Shown in pieces: positions 33,530 through 47,060 of a stretch of 64,000 bases of DNA; within the stretch, counting starts at the first letter, position 1, and each line of letters begins with the position of its first letter. Origin of the DNA: Plotosus lineatus. Lineage: Eukaryota > Chordata > Actinopteri > Siluriformes > Plotosidae. The stretch covers positions 16,436,282 to 16,500,281 of the forward strand of contig CM045745.1 in assembly GCA_024760905.1 (NCBI GenBank). The letters are read 5' to 3'. Both the position numbers and the translations under genes were made by a program. The notes below the pieces were generated by a model. It was not told where the DNA came from, made no database searches, and saw nothing but the letters and a program-made list of their open reading frames with translations.

Positions 33530-34920
33530 TAGGAGAGGTTCCAGTAAGAGTTGGCAATTCCCCTAGGATAGGTTCCAGTAGAGTTGGCAATTCCCTTGGA
33601 TAGGTTCCAGTAGAATTGGCAATTCCCCTAGGATAGGTTCCAGTAGAGTTGGCAATTCCCCTAGGAGAGGTTCCAGTAGAATTGGCAATTCACTTAAGAG
33701 AGGTGTCAGTAGAATTGGCAATTCTCCTAGGTGAGGGCCAGTACAATTGGCAATTCCCCTAGGAGAGATTCCAGTAGAGTTGGCAATTCCCCTAGGATAG
33801 GTTCCAGTAGAGATGGCAATTCCCCTAGGAGAGGTTCCCATAGAATTGGCAATTCCCCTAGGAGAGGTTACACAACATAAATAGAAAATTGTCACAAAGG
33901 GACTGCATTTAGTGAATAACAGCTATCACCTTGTGAATATATATCTCTGTGTGGTTTGCAAAGCGGGCAAGGGTGGCCTGGTGGTAAAGGTGCTGGATCA
34001 CTGATCATATGGTGGGGAATTCAAGTCCCACTCTCAACGAATTCTACTGGAACCTCTCCCGCTTGATTCCAGTAGAGTTGGCAATTCCCCTAGGAGAGAT
34101 TCCAGTAGAATTGTCAATTCCCCCTTGGAGAGGTTCCAGTAGAATTGTCAATAAAAATAAAAACGTACAACTATCAAAATAAAGAAAATAATAGAAATAA
34201 CATTACATTAGAGTACAATGGAATACAATCAAAACAGTGAAAATGTGAGATGGGTGCACCACATTAAATTACAGAAGTAGCCAGATACTCTATACACATT
34301 TCAAAACCAAGCGGCTTGAATAGCATGACTCCAGTAGAGTTGGCAGTAGAGTAGACTCCAGTAGAGTTGGCAATTCCCCTAGGAAAGGTACCAGGAGAGT
34401 TGGCAATTCCCCTAGGAGAGGTTCCAGTAGAATTGGCAATTCCCCTAGGAGAGGGTGCAATAGAATTGGCAATTCACCTAAGAGAGGTGTCAGTAGAATC
34501 GGCAATTCCCCTAGGAGAGGGTCCAATAGAATTGGCAATTCACCTAAGAGAGGTGTCAGTAGAAATGGCAATTCCCCTCGGAGAGGGTCCAGTACAATTG
34601 GCAATTCCCCTAGGAGAGATTCCAGGAGAGTTGGTAATTCCCCTAGAAGAGGGTCCAGTAGAGTTGGCAATTCCCCTAGGATAGGTTCCAGTAGAATTGG
34701 CAATTTCCCCTAGGATAGGTTCCAGTAGAATTGGCAATTCCCCTAGGAGAGGTTCCAATAGTTGGCAATTCTGATAGGAGAGGTTCCAGTAGAGTTGGCA
34801 ATTCCCCTAGGAGAGGTTCCAGTAGAGTTGGCAATTCACCTAAGAGAGATTCCAGTAGAGTTGGCAATTCCCCTAGGAGAGGTTCCAGTAGAGATGGCAA
34901 TTCCCCTAAGATAGGTTCCT
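33530..34920. repeat. 33-bp minisatellite
   Basis: Units of GGCAATTCCCCTAGGAGAGG plus TTCCAGTAGAGTT (33 bp) recur about 10 times at 33535-33870, about 3 times at 34064-34148 and about 18 times at 34325-34920. Variants differ at the GGTTCC/GGGTCC/GGTGTC and TAGAGTT/TAGAATT positions. Because 33 is a multiple of three, long meaningless open frames arise on both strands. There are no spacers, so this is not a CRISPR-like array. Confidence 0.95.
33966..34038 (+). mobile_element. tRNA-like SINE head inside the minisatellite
   Basis: GCAAGGGTGGCCTGGTGGTA, then GCTGGATCACTGATC and ATTCAAGTCCCACTCTC matches the SINE A head, with a changed B box. Directly after it (34039-34060) lies a single minisatellite unit in inverted orientation. 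Confidence 0.7.
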
Positions 34921-36230
34921 ATAATATTTCCATTAATAATTCCATAATAAAGAATAAAGTGATTCAGAAAATAAAAATTAAATTCAATAAAAATCACATT
35001 ACACTGAATGTAATCAAATGATGCACAGACAGCAGGATGGTTTGTTTTTGGTCTAGTTCTCTGGGAGGTTATAATAGAAGCACAATTCCTGTGCCCAGAA
35101 CTCCAAGATCACAAATCCTCTCCTGTTTATTTCCTCTATTCAACTCAACAACATAACAGAAAGGAACACAGCAGGGTAATTTGTTCCCAGTAGCTGAACT
35201 GGGTCGCCACCATGCTTCTATAGGAGAAGACAGAGAAGAATGGGTTCGCTGTCTCGCAGTCTGAGCCCACACACATCAGCCTGACTGGATGAGGTCACTG
35301 CTGCTAATGCTCTATAAATAACAGGGTGCGTCCATCTCTGCGTGCCTGGCTACCTGGCTCACTGCCTTCCATTGTGCCACATCTGGGCACATGAGGGCAC
35401 CATTCAGCTGCCCAGTCACCTGATGGCCCTCAACTGTTTCTCAAATGTCAGCAAACACAGGTCAAACAGGCAAGAAAAATAAACTGTTCAGAGATCCTCT
35501 GGAAAGATCAGAAGTAACAGGATTACATTAAACTGTGGAGGACAGAAAGAGATTTAAGGAGCATGTTTTAGTTGATGACACAGCGAGAAGAAGGAATTAC
35601 TGAGATGATTCCACTTGGAAGAAGATAAATAGCTCACACTTAATAACACTAATCTGAGGTTTTTAGCATATTAAACACATTTGAAAGACATGTCAAAACA
35701 TGTTTCTAAAGAATTATGGGATGGGTTTCAACACACTTGTTCAGAGTCATAATTCAAAGAGGTGTCCAAAAAGAGGCCAGTGCTGAGGAGTGCTGGGGAG
35801 CAGACTGAGGTCCAAGAATGCAGCTTTCAGACAAATGCTTCTTTATCAATGCTGGTAACGATTTCCCCAGTCAGAAAATCATTAACATAGAGGCAGCCAA
35901 AGTCATGCAGCCCAGAAACAGAGTCTCTAGAGTGTGGATATTTCTGGGTGTGGGTGAGGAATGTCTTCAATTTTGGCTGTAATCTGTTAATCCTTTGAGA
36001 GCGGGTCTGCAGAAGACTCTCTGATGTGGAATTCTTCCTGGATGAACACAAATAATAATGAAAAAAAAAAAATCTGCTGATAGAAGAAAATTTCCCAGGA
36101 CTGGACCTTATAAAAGTACAAAAATCTTTTTGTACTCTAGTTCTGTTCAAGTTACACCTCAGCATTGCAATCTTAACTGAGAAGAAAGACGGCTACATTT
36201 AAGCAATAGAAAAATTAAAGTGGAGGTAAA

Positions 36231-36404
36231 AAAAAATCCCCCCAGTGCGGCTAACTGGGTTATCAAAAGTGGGCCATGTCTCTCACTGTCTATGGTGAGA
36301 GGCATGTAGAAGAACCATTGCTGACTTTTGTAAAGAGTAGCTGCAAAGTCATCAGCGTGTTTCTGTCCCTTGCTAAAAGGGTTGTGACAGGAAGGGCATC
36401 TGAC

Positions 36405-36439
<35 letters not shown>

Positions 36440-36518
36440 GCCAAATCAAATGTGCGAATCAGATGATTCGCTGTGGCGACTCCCGAGTAAAAGGGAAAAC
36501 GCCGAAAGGAAGACAGAC
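36231..36518 (+). mobile_element. SINE A with RTE-type tail and poly-A expansion
   Basis: The insert is flanked by TGGAGGTAAA (36221-36230 and 36519-36528). It starts in the SINE body (CAGTGCGGCTAACTGGGTTA) and carries the LINE 5'-like segment GGTTGTGACAGGAAGGGCAT. An A run of about 28 (36408-36435) replaces the normal short A stretch, and it ends with the RTE-type tail GCCGAAAGGAAGACAGAC. Confidence 0.85.
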
Positions 36519-37047
36519 TGGAGGTAAAGAAATCCTGCAAATTCTTTCCGAGTATGTCTACCAAATCACAAGTTCCAGGTTTATGGTATGTGTGAGCTGT
36601 GTTGTTTTCAGACAGCTGTGTTTCAGTTTTCACTCTCCTGTACTTAAGCGTCAATACCAATATATCAACCATGGGGTAATAATGGTAAAGCTTCACTGTC
36701 AGAAGATGATAAACATTGGTGTGAGTCAAGGGAACTCATTCGTGTATTTCTACACGGACAATAAGTGTGTATGTAAGTGTGTGTGTGTGTGTGTGTCAGA
36801 CGACGGCCAATGATTAACACATGCAACATCTGTTCCCATTAAGCAGCATGCACCCTGTGAACAAAGAGTCAGCTCGCTGTCTTTTTCCAGCTTTCCTTCT
36901 TTTCTCTCTTCCTCTTCTCTTATAACCCCCAGTCATCCAACCATTCATTTATTCAATAATCTTCTTTGTTCTGTAATTTATTGCAGATCTATGAACAATA
37001 CGGTTAAGTAACAGTGTATTCCTTTTCCCATAACAACCAATAACATG

Positions 37048-37366
<319 letters not shown>

Positions 37367-37428
37367 TATTTGCTCTACCAAAAAGTATTGAGCACTCTCC
37401 TACGGAAGGATCTACTCAGAAAATCCTC

Positions 37429-37470
37429 TCTCTCTCTCTCTATATATATCTGTATATATATATATATATA

Positions 37471-37538
<68 letters not shown>

Positions 37539-37573
37539 TATATATACATACATATATACACACACACACACAC

Positions 37574-37650
<77 letters not shown>

Positions 37651-37675
37651 GTGTGTGTGTGTGTGTGCGTGCGCA
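37429..37675. repeat. (CT)n, (TA)n, (CA)n, (TATG)n composite array
   Basis: CT repeats, TA repeats, CA repeats, more TA repeats, TATG tetranucleotides (37621-37649) and TG repeats follow each other without unique sequence. Confidence 0.97.
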
Positions 37676-39516
37676 CACTAAAAGGTCTTCATGGCCCAAC
37701 AGCTGACACAAAACAAAACAAAAGATGGATTTGGATGTCCTGGCTGAAACACGGACAGGAATAAAGGAGTTGAGAAGTAAGGCAGACAAGGAAATGAGTA
37801 GGATGAAGACATTACGGGAAGTCTCGGCAGTACAGACTGGGATTCTCTTCCGCTTCATTTATAATGAACTTACAGGAAAAAGCAACTGGTCTGTGACAGC
37901 TCAGTCTGGGCAGATTCGAAACAGACAAAAAGACATGGATGAAAGGTACCAATGAAGGAAAAACAGGCAATTCAAATTTTACTTCAAAATGTTTACTTTA
38001 GGTTAGGGCTGTGTGATATTACCTTGAAATTGGAATTAAGCATAAAAAAAAAAGGATGTTCACAAAACAAGACCAAAACCACCTGGAAAATAAGCAAAAC
38101 AAATACGGCTGGCGTTCCGGTGCAAAAAGGCAAAAACACAGCATGCAAGCGCTTGCACTGTAACTCATGAACAAGAGAGTGGTGTGTATTTATGACAGAT
38201 GTTGAATGAGCCTAAACTACCCCAATGTGCACACAAGAGCATAAGAGCGCCCCCTGCCTTCCAGGCATCTGTAAATTACAAATAGTCTGCATGTGCTGTC
38301 CAATCTTTGTGAAGATTATTTTCACAGCATACATCACTATAAATATCTTAAAAATGTCAAAAAATTTCAAGATATCATTTAAGTCATCACAATCCATATG
38401 AAAACTAAATATGAGCCTCAAGCAATTATGCGTCATTCTGTGTCTACAGCGTGTATACACAGTGGACATGAGACGTATGTGTGATGGACTTTTACGGCAG
38501 TTTGTTATGTTGAGCAACGAACCTGATCCTAAGACAAGTAAAAACAGAGCTTGTGTGTGACATATTTATTCTCTCCTTGACTGTAAAATAATAATAGGTC
38601 CCCCAGTCCTTGAATGCATATCAATTAGCCTCCCTGCATGTGCTGATACATATTCAACATGGAAACTGATACCGAAAGCCACAAGGGAACTTTATTCAAG
38701 AGTAACCATTTAGAAAACACAAATATGACCCCCCCACACACACACCCCCACCCTCCACCCCCCAACGGCTTAAGTTCCAAAAGCAATCAAAAGCAGAATC
38801 GCTACGGTAACCTCCTGCCAAGGAGTGCAGAATGTGCCAGCACTCGCAGCTCGATGAGGCCCCACAGCTGCAGGAGGAATCCCACACACACCCCTCTCCT
38901 GTTCCAGAAGCTTCTCCATCTCCTGACGAGCCTGAAACTCGTCTTTGTTTGTCTGCCTGCTTTTTAAAAGTGGCATATTACAGATGTTTCCAACCAAATT
39001 TACTGCACTGGCATTTTCTGCTGTTCCCTTCTTCTGCATGTACCACAAGAATGACATACATACAGCTATGCTGGTCTTGTTTCAATGCAACATAATCATT
39101 ACCCTGCATGCAATGCAGAATAAAAATCGACATGCATGCATGCACATCCCAAACACTCCCTGCATGGCTTAAAGTATGCGGCCACCTGACAACTACGCCC
39201 AGATGAGAGCTTTCCCCAAACTGTCACCAAAAACTTAAACGGCAGCATTATATGTTCCAGCACGAAATTGCCCCTCTATACAAAAAATGAAGAGACATCC
39301 AGGGAGACATTAGTCAGTAAGTCTGGTGTGAGAACTTGCATGGCATTTACTGACTTGAAGGACACTTTTTTATTATGAAATGTTGTACTGCATGCCATTA
39401 AGTCGCTTTTAGACCTGGACCATACAGTACAGATATTACAAAAGCTGAAGATTCAATTGCGATTCATGTTTCTAACAATTCTACATACTATCATGTGTTA
39501 AAGGTCAACTCCCATT

Positions 39517-39690
39517 CCCACAGTCCAAAAACATGCACAGTAGATTGTAATGGTTGTGCGAGTCTTGGCTCTGCGATGGCCTGGCAAGTTGTCCAGGGTG
39601 TACCCTGCCCTCATCCAGAGTTGGCTGAAATGGGCTCCAGTCTTGCTGTGATCCTAATTAGGGTTAAGCGATTCAGAAAATAAATGAATG
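39517..39690 (+). mobile_element. SINE B 3' part
   Basis: CCACAGTCCAAAAACATGCA, then GATGGCCTGGCAAGTTGTCC, CTAATTAGGGTTAAGCGATT and a GAATGAAT tail form the SINE B 3' half. The head is missing. Confidence 0.75.
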
Positions 39691-39775
39691 AATATAAATA
39701 GCTTTATTTTCTAAAAACAGGATCTTTATGAATTCAATATGAAACTTTCACTTCAAAAAGGATATTGAATCAATA

Positions 39776-39870
39776 TAATATAATATAATATAATATAATT
39801 TATTGCTGTATCAACTTATTTAATTATTATATTATTATTATTATTATTATCATCATTTTATTTTTATTAC

Positions 39871-39905
<35 letters not shown>
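39776..39905. repeat. (ATAAT)n and (TTA)n microsatellites
   Basis: AATAT pentanucleotide repeats (39776-39800) and two TTA triplet runs (about 39828-39850 and 39868-39903). Confidence 0.92.
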
Positions 39906-40167
39906 TGTTTACTGGGTCTGCGTAAGGTCTTTTTAAATATCGAATTTTTATGTATTTATTTTATAGCAGTTTGTGTGTTGTTGATTTGAGCCTTCATTTC
40001 TGTTTGTAACTTGACTCCTTGAACAACCGCACAAGAATTCCGATGTGTAAAAGCACAAATGGCTATTAAAAATCCTGAATCCTGAATAGAATTCAGACCC
40101 ACCTCTGTTTGCCTGCTTAATAAGATGAAAGGTGTTAAAAGTATGCAGCATGCGCAGCACACATGAT

Positions 40168-40325
40168 CCACCTACTCTAAGGCTCTGGGTTGCTAATCAG
40201 AAGGTCGGGGCATTTAGTCCCCAGCACCACCAAGGTCCCACTGTTTGAAGAAAACTTAATTTTCAACTGCTCAGTAGTATAAATTAGATAAACATGCAAG
40301 TGGGATAAGGGCGTCTGCTAAATGT
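40168..40325 (+). mobile_element. SINE family C copy
   Basis: GGCTCTGGGTTGCTAATCAG, AAGGTCGGGGC, CCAGCACCACCAAGGTCCCA and the 3' motif GGCGTCTGCTAAATG match the family seen at 17059-17205. Confidence 0.75.
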
Positions 40326-40547
40326 AATTCACCAAAAGTAGGTCAGTGGATTACTTCATACTTCACTGTCCCAAAGCAACTCTTATGAACATGAACTGAA
40401 TAATATATATTAGTGAAAACACTCACTTCAGGCCGTTGTGATCGTCACAGGCTCGGAACAAGTGGGGGTGAAAAGCTGGGCACTGAGAATAGCCTCTTCT
40501 CTTGAGCATTGCTTTTGTCTATGGAACCAATACCCTGCACCCCATAT

Positions 40548-40548
<1 letters not shown>

Positions 40549-40618
<70 letters not shown>

Positions 40619-40737
40619 CTCTCTCTCTCTCTCTGACATCTGCATTACGCCCAGTGCTTCCCTCAAGCTTTCTTTATCTTGCCTGTCAACTGAAAACCTT
40701 CCCCCTCATCTCCAGCACGCTTCAGCACCATCTCCGT

Positions 40738-40783
<46 letters not shown>
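40549..40783. repeat. two (CA)n arrays
   Basis: (CA)n at 40549-40614 followed by (CT)n to 40634, and a second (CA)n at 40738-40782. Confidence 0.96.
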
Positions 40784-40785
<2 letters not shown>

Positions 40786-42940
40786 CTTTAATCTCCAACA
40801 TCACAACAAAAGTACTTATCAGTATGTTGTTGTTTTTTTTAATGTCTTAGATCAAGCGATGTCCTTGAACACGCATCTACAGAGTTACTGATTATGTGGG
40901 AGAGCAATTGGATACAGACTTAAATGGCATTCCTATCAATCAGAGATATCGGTCATTGGTGTAAACTTAAAGCAGAGAACAGACAAAATCTGATGGAGCA
41001 AAGTGGAAGCAGGAGCGGTCGGGAGGAGTCAGGGATCAATAGGAAGTGTGAGTTGAGATGAAATGTGATGCAGAGTATTGGGCAGAAGGAGGGAGGTTGA
41101 AAGAGACAGACAGTGTGAAAAGGGGGGGTGACAAAGGCTTTATTGATGGCTAGGCTGGGGAAAATGAGTGTGTGCTCTACCTCAGCGAGCTGAGCTATGT
41201 TGCAGCCTGGCTGAGACTTAAGATCCATTGTGCTGCTGGACCCTTAAAGGTGTGACATACAACCCTGAAGCTGCATGCAAGTGAGTTAAAGGCATTTTTT
41301 TCTCCTGTAATGAAGTAAAGAAACACACATGCAAAAATTTACTACATCCTGACAGGGAATGTTTTGTCTTGACTCCAGTTTTGACATTTTGTTTGAAGAA
41401 GTGTATTGTACAAGAAATACCTCTCTGTACAGAAATGTATTTTGCAACCCCCCCTTCCCAATTTTAGAACTTCAATTTGCGAAGTTAGTCCAATCAAACA
41501 ACCATGTACATATGGCGAGCTGCCCTGAGCCATGAAAAATCATTTCACAATATACTGACAGCCACAATAGCAGAGTAGAAAAGTCTCCCTATGGTCAAAA
41601 ATCAGGGTTTCTCCTAAGTGTAACCCTTCCACAAACCCAAACAGAACCAAAATATACTCAAAGTATTTCTCATCTTACGGTCAGAATGAAGCTCTTAAAA
41701 TATCTGTAAAAATGGCTCATACTGTACAACAATCTGTGATAACCTCACCTTGAACCATCACCTTTTCGTATCATGTAATGATCTCAGCCAGCACCCTTCA
41801 GATTATGCTCAGAGCTAAATTACAAGAGCTGCACTGATTGCAGTAACAACAACCAAATCATAAACCAATCTTTCTCATTCTCAATACAGTGCAAAATGTC
41901 TACCCATGTAAAAACCACCAGACAAATCCTGGTCAGGGCACATGCACTGAGTAACGAAAGCCTTATTTACGTCAGCATGACAACACACGACTGTGCTTAC
42001 GTTTTAACTGGCAGTTAAAATATCAACTTGGCTCCGTATAACTGCATTACTTCGTCATACACTCAAGTCAAACTGTGTATCAAATGATAGTTAAATATCC
42101 ATTGATTAGACTATCTAGATACCATATATCACTGCTGGCAAATAGTCACAAACATCCTGAAGCGATCAATCAAGCCTCCCGACATGCACAGAGCTTTTGA
42201 AGCCTTTCCCGGGACTGTGCATTAGCCCCCACCAAAACATGTTTCTCACTAGGAGGTAAGAAGGCACCTTTGAAACGTTTCCAAAAGATGAACTAAAGAC
42301 CTCCTGACGGGTTTGATCCAATGTTTATTTTTTTTACTGGATATAAAGTCAAAAAGGACAAATTAAAACCGCATCAGTTTCCTGGTGCACTTGGCAACAC
42401 CACTGCTAACTCGAAAAAGGTGAGATTCCTAATCCAAACAGCCAAGACACCAGTGTGCTGAAAGGACAATGCCAAGTTTCCCCCATCATAAATAAAGCTT
42501 ATCAGAGGACATGCTTCCAAAAAAGGACTACAGGTAGTGTCAGAACATCAGTGACCTTTTGGGTCAAAGCGACAACAGAATGGTTCATCAATGTCATACC
42601 AAACATGAATGGGTTGAGGAAGGAAGGTGGACCTTGACAGCTCAATACATGACCTGCCATCACTCTGTTTCCCACTGCGCGTGAATAGGGCCATGGTGTA
42701 TCTTTTAAAGTAGTAATGTGCGAGGTACGACCTTGTACCCTTTGCTGAATTTGTTCAAACAAAGTTTGCTCTTATTTCCTTCCCTCTTCATCTTTCTCTC
42801 ACTGCTTGCTTCCTCGAAAGAGGCAACAGACTGTGGTTTCTTTTTATTTAAAGGTCTCAAATTTCAAGAATCATATTTTATATTGTTTAGAAAAGGATTT
42901 ACACATCCCAAGATTACGTGCTAAGTAAGTCGATAATGCA

Positions 42941-43829
42941 GGCCTCGAATTTTTCGAAAGTTTGCACAACCTATTTTTTGTTCACGGGTAAATGGTTCTG
43001 GTAACCTATAGTTCGTTCACCTATAATAATTTGCGTAACCCATCGGTTATGCAAAACGGTTGCCTGAAATGTCAAGTTCTAAAAGAATCGAACATTTGGA
43101 TTTTTCACAGAGAAAGACCACTATTACATGGGGACATCACCATCATCATCAGTTGAATCGGACTCCATGTCCTGCTCGGACTCAGAATCTGAACTGATAG
43201 AGTATTTCGAAATCATCTTTAAAAGGGTTTTTTTTTAATGTTTTCTCATGGACCACTCCTGCCAATTCAGACATTTTTAACGCTAATGTTACTAGGCAAA
43301 CTTACTAGGTTAGTAGAGTCAAAGACGATTTACAGCAATCCGGCCATTTGCGGCATTACCAGTTTACGACATGCTAGGACTGTAAACCCTCTGTTTGCTA
43401 TTAATATGGCTTCTATAACTGCCCTAACACTTGAAGACTCACACACACAACTCCGGTTTCAAGACCACTCGCTTTTATTAATACTTCCGGTTCCGTACAT
43501 AAATGAACTCCGGCTTCTGCCGAAACTAAACGTTCTGTTCCTCCATTCCTGACGATGCGACAAGGACTGTATGCTTTATATGTGCAAACTATTGAAGTTT
43601 AATTATAGTTTTTATCTTTCCTGGAGAAGTCTACAATTTGTGCCGCCTGCGAACGTTTTTTTTTCTATTTTATGAGAAAATTAGTGTTCCGAGTTGTCGA
43701 AGTTTGTTTGTTGTGAACTCTGATATTAACTTCCTACGCGACCATATTGTCGTTCAGGTGTTTTAATAAAGTGCCGACCAGTCTGCCGACCGAACGATCA
43801 GTCGCCTGAATTTTCGAGGCTTGTACTGT
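42941..43829. mobile_element. possible DNA transposon with acidic ORF fragment
   Basis: The left boundary CAGGCCTCGAATTTTTCG and the right boundary read inward (CAGTACAAGCCTCGAAAATT) share GCCTCGAA near the ends. No target duplication could be seen. On the minus strand at 43129-43221 a short open stretch reads MISKYSISSDSESEQDMESD, then STDDDGDVPM and a stop, an acidic tail typical of nuclear proteins or transposases. The family is unknown. Confidence 0.3.
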
Positions 43830-44139
43830 GATAGTGAGTGATGGTATCAAGGCTAACACAAAGGAGCAGATTGAGATTTTAGCTTAACGTGTTTCACGTT
43901 CCAATAAAACATTGCTTAAAACAAATTGCAATTCAATGTGTGAGATTGTTTAGCACCAAACAGACCTTTTTTACCTGAACACACTACAGTCATACTGCAG
44001 TTTTTTTTTTTTTTTTTTTTTTCGACTCAGCCATCAGGTTGTTGGTGTATTATCATTGCCTGCGTCTGTGTTACCGTTCCAGTCAATGTCCTTAACTTCA
44101 ACATTAAATACCTCATAAACTATGCATGCTAACCTTTTA

Positions 44140-44400
44140 AATTTTATACATGAGCATCTATGCTTGGGCCTTCAAGATGTAATTTTTTTTACTTGACCTT
44201 TGACCTGATCACAATGGCCTTGGCCATATAAATTTTGTCCAGGCTATTTCTCAAGAACTGCTGGGTAGATCGTTGTAAAATTTTGCATTCAAGTTTCCTA
44301 TGGTGTTGTAGATGTGCATAAGCAGGTTTCTTTCCCTTGCTTGTACTTTGACCTTGTCATAATGATATTGACCTTCTGAATTTTGTCCAGGCTCAACAAC
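44140..44400. repeat. two diverged direct copies with TTTGTCCAGGCT core
   Basis: The block CTTGACCTTTGACC ... AATTTTGTCCAGGCTATTTC at 44190-44255 recurs as GTACTTTGACCTTG ... AATTTTGTCCAGGCTCAACA at 44340-44400. The first copy contains TGACCTTTGACCT at 44194-44206. Confidence 0.55.
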
Positions 44401-45889
44401 TGCTAGGTGGCTGAGGGGTTTTTGCTCTAATGGCCTTTTTTTTCAGATCTCAGCTACAAAAAATTGCAAACGGTTCCCAGGTAACTGATTAGCACTTGAT
44501 TTTTACTGACCTCCAGCACTCTCATAGCAATGCAAGACTGAATAGTGAGCCCTGAGCATCCCTAAAATTAATACTTCCAAACCACTTCCATGAATACAAA
44601 ACTGTTTAGTTTGTTTTTGGTCACATCTACCCTCGGAGGAAGTACAACAAAAATTAATCAGGCTGAAAGGAAGAATTTTGTTCCTTTGTTCAGGCAAACC
44701 GCACATCAACCCAAGAACATGTCCACAGGATTTCATGCACTTACGTACCACCTAGCAGGACCTGTAAAAACAGAAATGTGCAGGGGTTTATTTGAAGCAA
44801 TAAGACCCCAATATCTCTCTCTCCAATCAAATCTCCTCCACCCAAGGCAAATGCTACAGGAGCCAAACTCACATTCCTACCAGATATCAGATTCTTCCCA
44901 CACCCAAAATCAGCTACATACTTTGTAAGGTCTAGTCCAACATTGAAAGAAAACATTGTGTTCACCCAGTTCCTCTTTAAGTCCATAAAATCAGTAGGAC
45001 CAAAATACACATTACCTCATAGTGATGTGTCCCAAACAGTAGTCACATAGATACGGTGCCTGATTCAACATGGGAAAAAACGTTCCAGAAACAGAAGCCT
45101 GCAGTTACCAGAGGACAGAAAAGAGGAAGCGGTTTTCTTCACACAGAGCTCATCGGTGATGTTACAGCTCCTAATAAATGTCGTGCCTTGAAACGTCAGC
45201 AGTTGGGTTGAAAATTTGGTGCAGAACAACATTTCCATTTTTACAACTTTCCAGGGCTCCTCCTTTATCCCAGAACTATTGTGACTAGAAATAAGTTCCA
45301 CTTGCCAATCAGAAAGAGGAAAGAAAAAAAATATCACTAAAGTGCTTTGTGGTCTACATAAACTTCACAGCTGAAAAAGAGAAAAACAAGAGAATGCACA
45401 ATGTTTCCATCCCAAACCCTGAAACTAAGAGACGGAATGGGGGAAACACAGGGTCTTTGAGAGATCTGGGATTAGTTGCCATTTATTTAGTGGTTTAGTG
45501 TGAGCATGGAAAAGTCCATGGCAGCTTTCCATCAGCATGCCTTACCCTGCAGTGCCACCCTTTGCATCTGCATTACATCAATCCACAGTCAGACGGGATA
45601 ACAGAAATTTGGAGTTGTGGACAGTCAAACATGCGCTGTTACATGACCGTCAGAGATGTGGTTAAATTGTACAAAAAATAAAATACAGTTCATGTGGCTG
45701 CACAACACATTACACGGGGCTTTACAACACGAGCCATCGCTCAAGCAAGCGTTCCCTTTGAATACAAAATCCCATTTTGCTCAAAACACTCAGAAGTTTT
45801 AAGACGTCATTAGAAAAAGGTATGTGCTCGATTGTGGGTAATCGCTGTGGTTCTTCTCATGCTGCAGGGTTCGGTCAGTGTCTGGAGTT

Positions 45890-47060
45890 TCTTCATGCTA
45901 CGTTTTCACTATCACGATTCGTGCTATGATTGAAATCATGGTTTTGATCATGGAGATCCTGTCAGATCTCATCGGCTCTTGAGAGGTGAGTTGTTGAAAT
46001 TGTGTTGATCGTAGAAAAGTTTTGGCTGGTTCAAAAATTTTCTACAACCAAAACAATTAATTGTTCATCCTGATCATCGCATCAGATCATACTGGATCAT
46101 TACAGTGTAACAGATCATGCTTACAAACTGTGGGGATCAACCTTGGACAAGACAAATACCACAATCTGTCACGTACCATTGATCACTACCTGACAAGAAT
46201 GACTCAAATTGATGCAAGTATATGCACAACAGAATAACCAAGAAATTGTTGCTTCACCCCAAAACCAAAAACATTTAAAAAAAAAGGAAATTATTTCAAA
46301 AATTCATTTTATTTCAAATAAAATTATTGCAAACCTCTTCTTCACATTCTCCGTTCCCTCCACAAAAATGCAAGTAAATGAATTAAAAGCCTTCTTTACA
46401 CTCCACCAACATTTTTATTTAAAAATTAAGTTGGGTAGATCCCAAATTTGATTCTAATAAAATATGAACTCTCAGTTTCCCAAAAAAATGCTACGATGAA
46501 CCCAAATTTAATATAGAGTTGAAAATAAGGCTTATGAGACAGTATGTGATTCTTAAAAAAAAAAAAAAAAAAAACAGAAGTAATTTTATTTGGCCGACTT
46601 CCATATATCAGGGGACATGAACCCAAACAGATTAAAATCAAAATGATATCATCCTACTTTTAAGGTTTTTTTTAACAGTATTCCTGTTCCTTTTTTTTTT
46701 AGAAGAGGGTACAGGCATTTATATATGGCCAAGAAAAAAATGTAAGTTTTAATGGGCATTCCCATAAAATAGTTTATACACCCATCAGGGCCCATTTGCA
46801 GCTCAAATTGTGATCATTCTTGAACCCAAACATGAAAGACATTGCAACCACAAGCATATCCGTTTGTAACAAAGTGCATGGTTCCTGATGATCATATAAA
46901 ACATATCTGAACATATATGCATAATCAGGGCGATGATCAGGTCCAGTCATGGATTCAACAAGGATAATCTAACTGATAGTATCTGAATGGAAAATCAGAT
47001 CGTGACCAACTGTGACAGATCACATCCAAGCCCACCAAATTGTACCGGAATGTATCAACT
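45890..47060. repeat. GATCAT-rich quasi-repetitive region
   Basis: GATCATG, CAGATC, GATCATC and similar short words recur irregularly at 45900-46150 and 46800-47040, flanking an AT-rich centre. The texture resembles 17220-17640. No transposase or terminal repeat could be defined. Confidence 0.35.

Noticed and set aside
33563..34900. Several 66-137-codon frames, and an array that resembles a CRISPR
   Set aside because: The 33-bp unit is a multiple of three, which opens frames on both strands. There are no spacers, and this is vertebrate DNA.
37725..37955. 76-codon plus-strand frame ([20 protein letters not shown])
   Set aside because: It is short, unrecognised, and without promoter, splice or conservation evidence.
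38770..39057. Minus-strand frame with NKDEFQARQEMEKLLEQERG and a hydrophobic end
   Set aside because: It looks somewhat protein-like, but I recognise no family. The plus strand is also open here and no convincing splice sites or start could be fixed. A protein search would decide.
44590..45337. Frames of 82-112 codons on both strands
   Set aside because: The composition is ordinary, no motif is visible, and both strands are equally open. I take them as chance.
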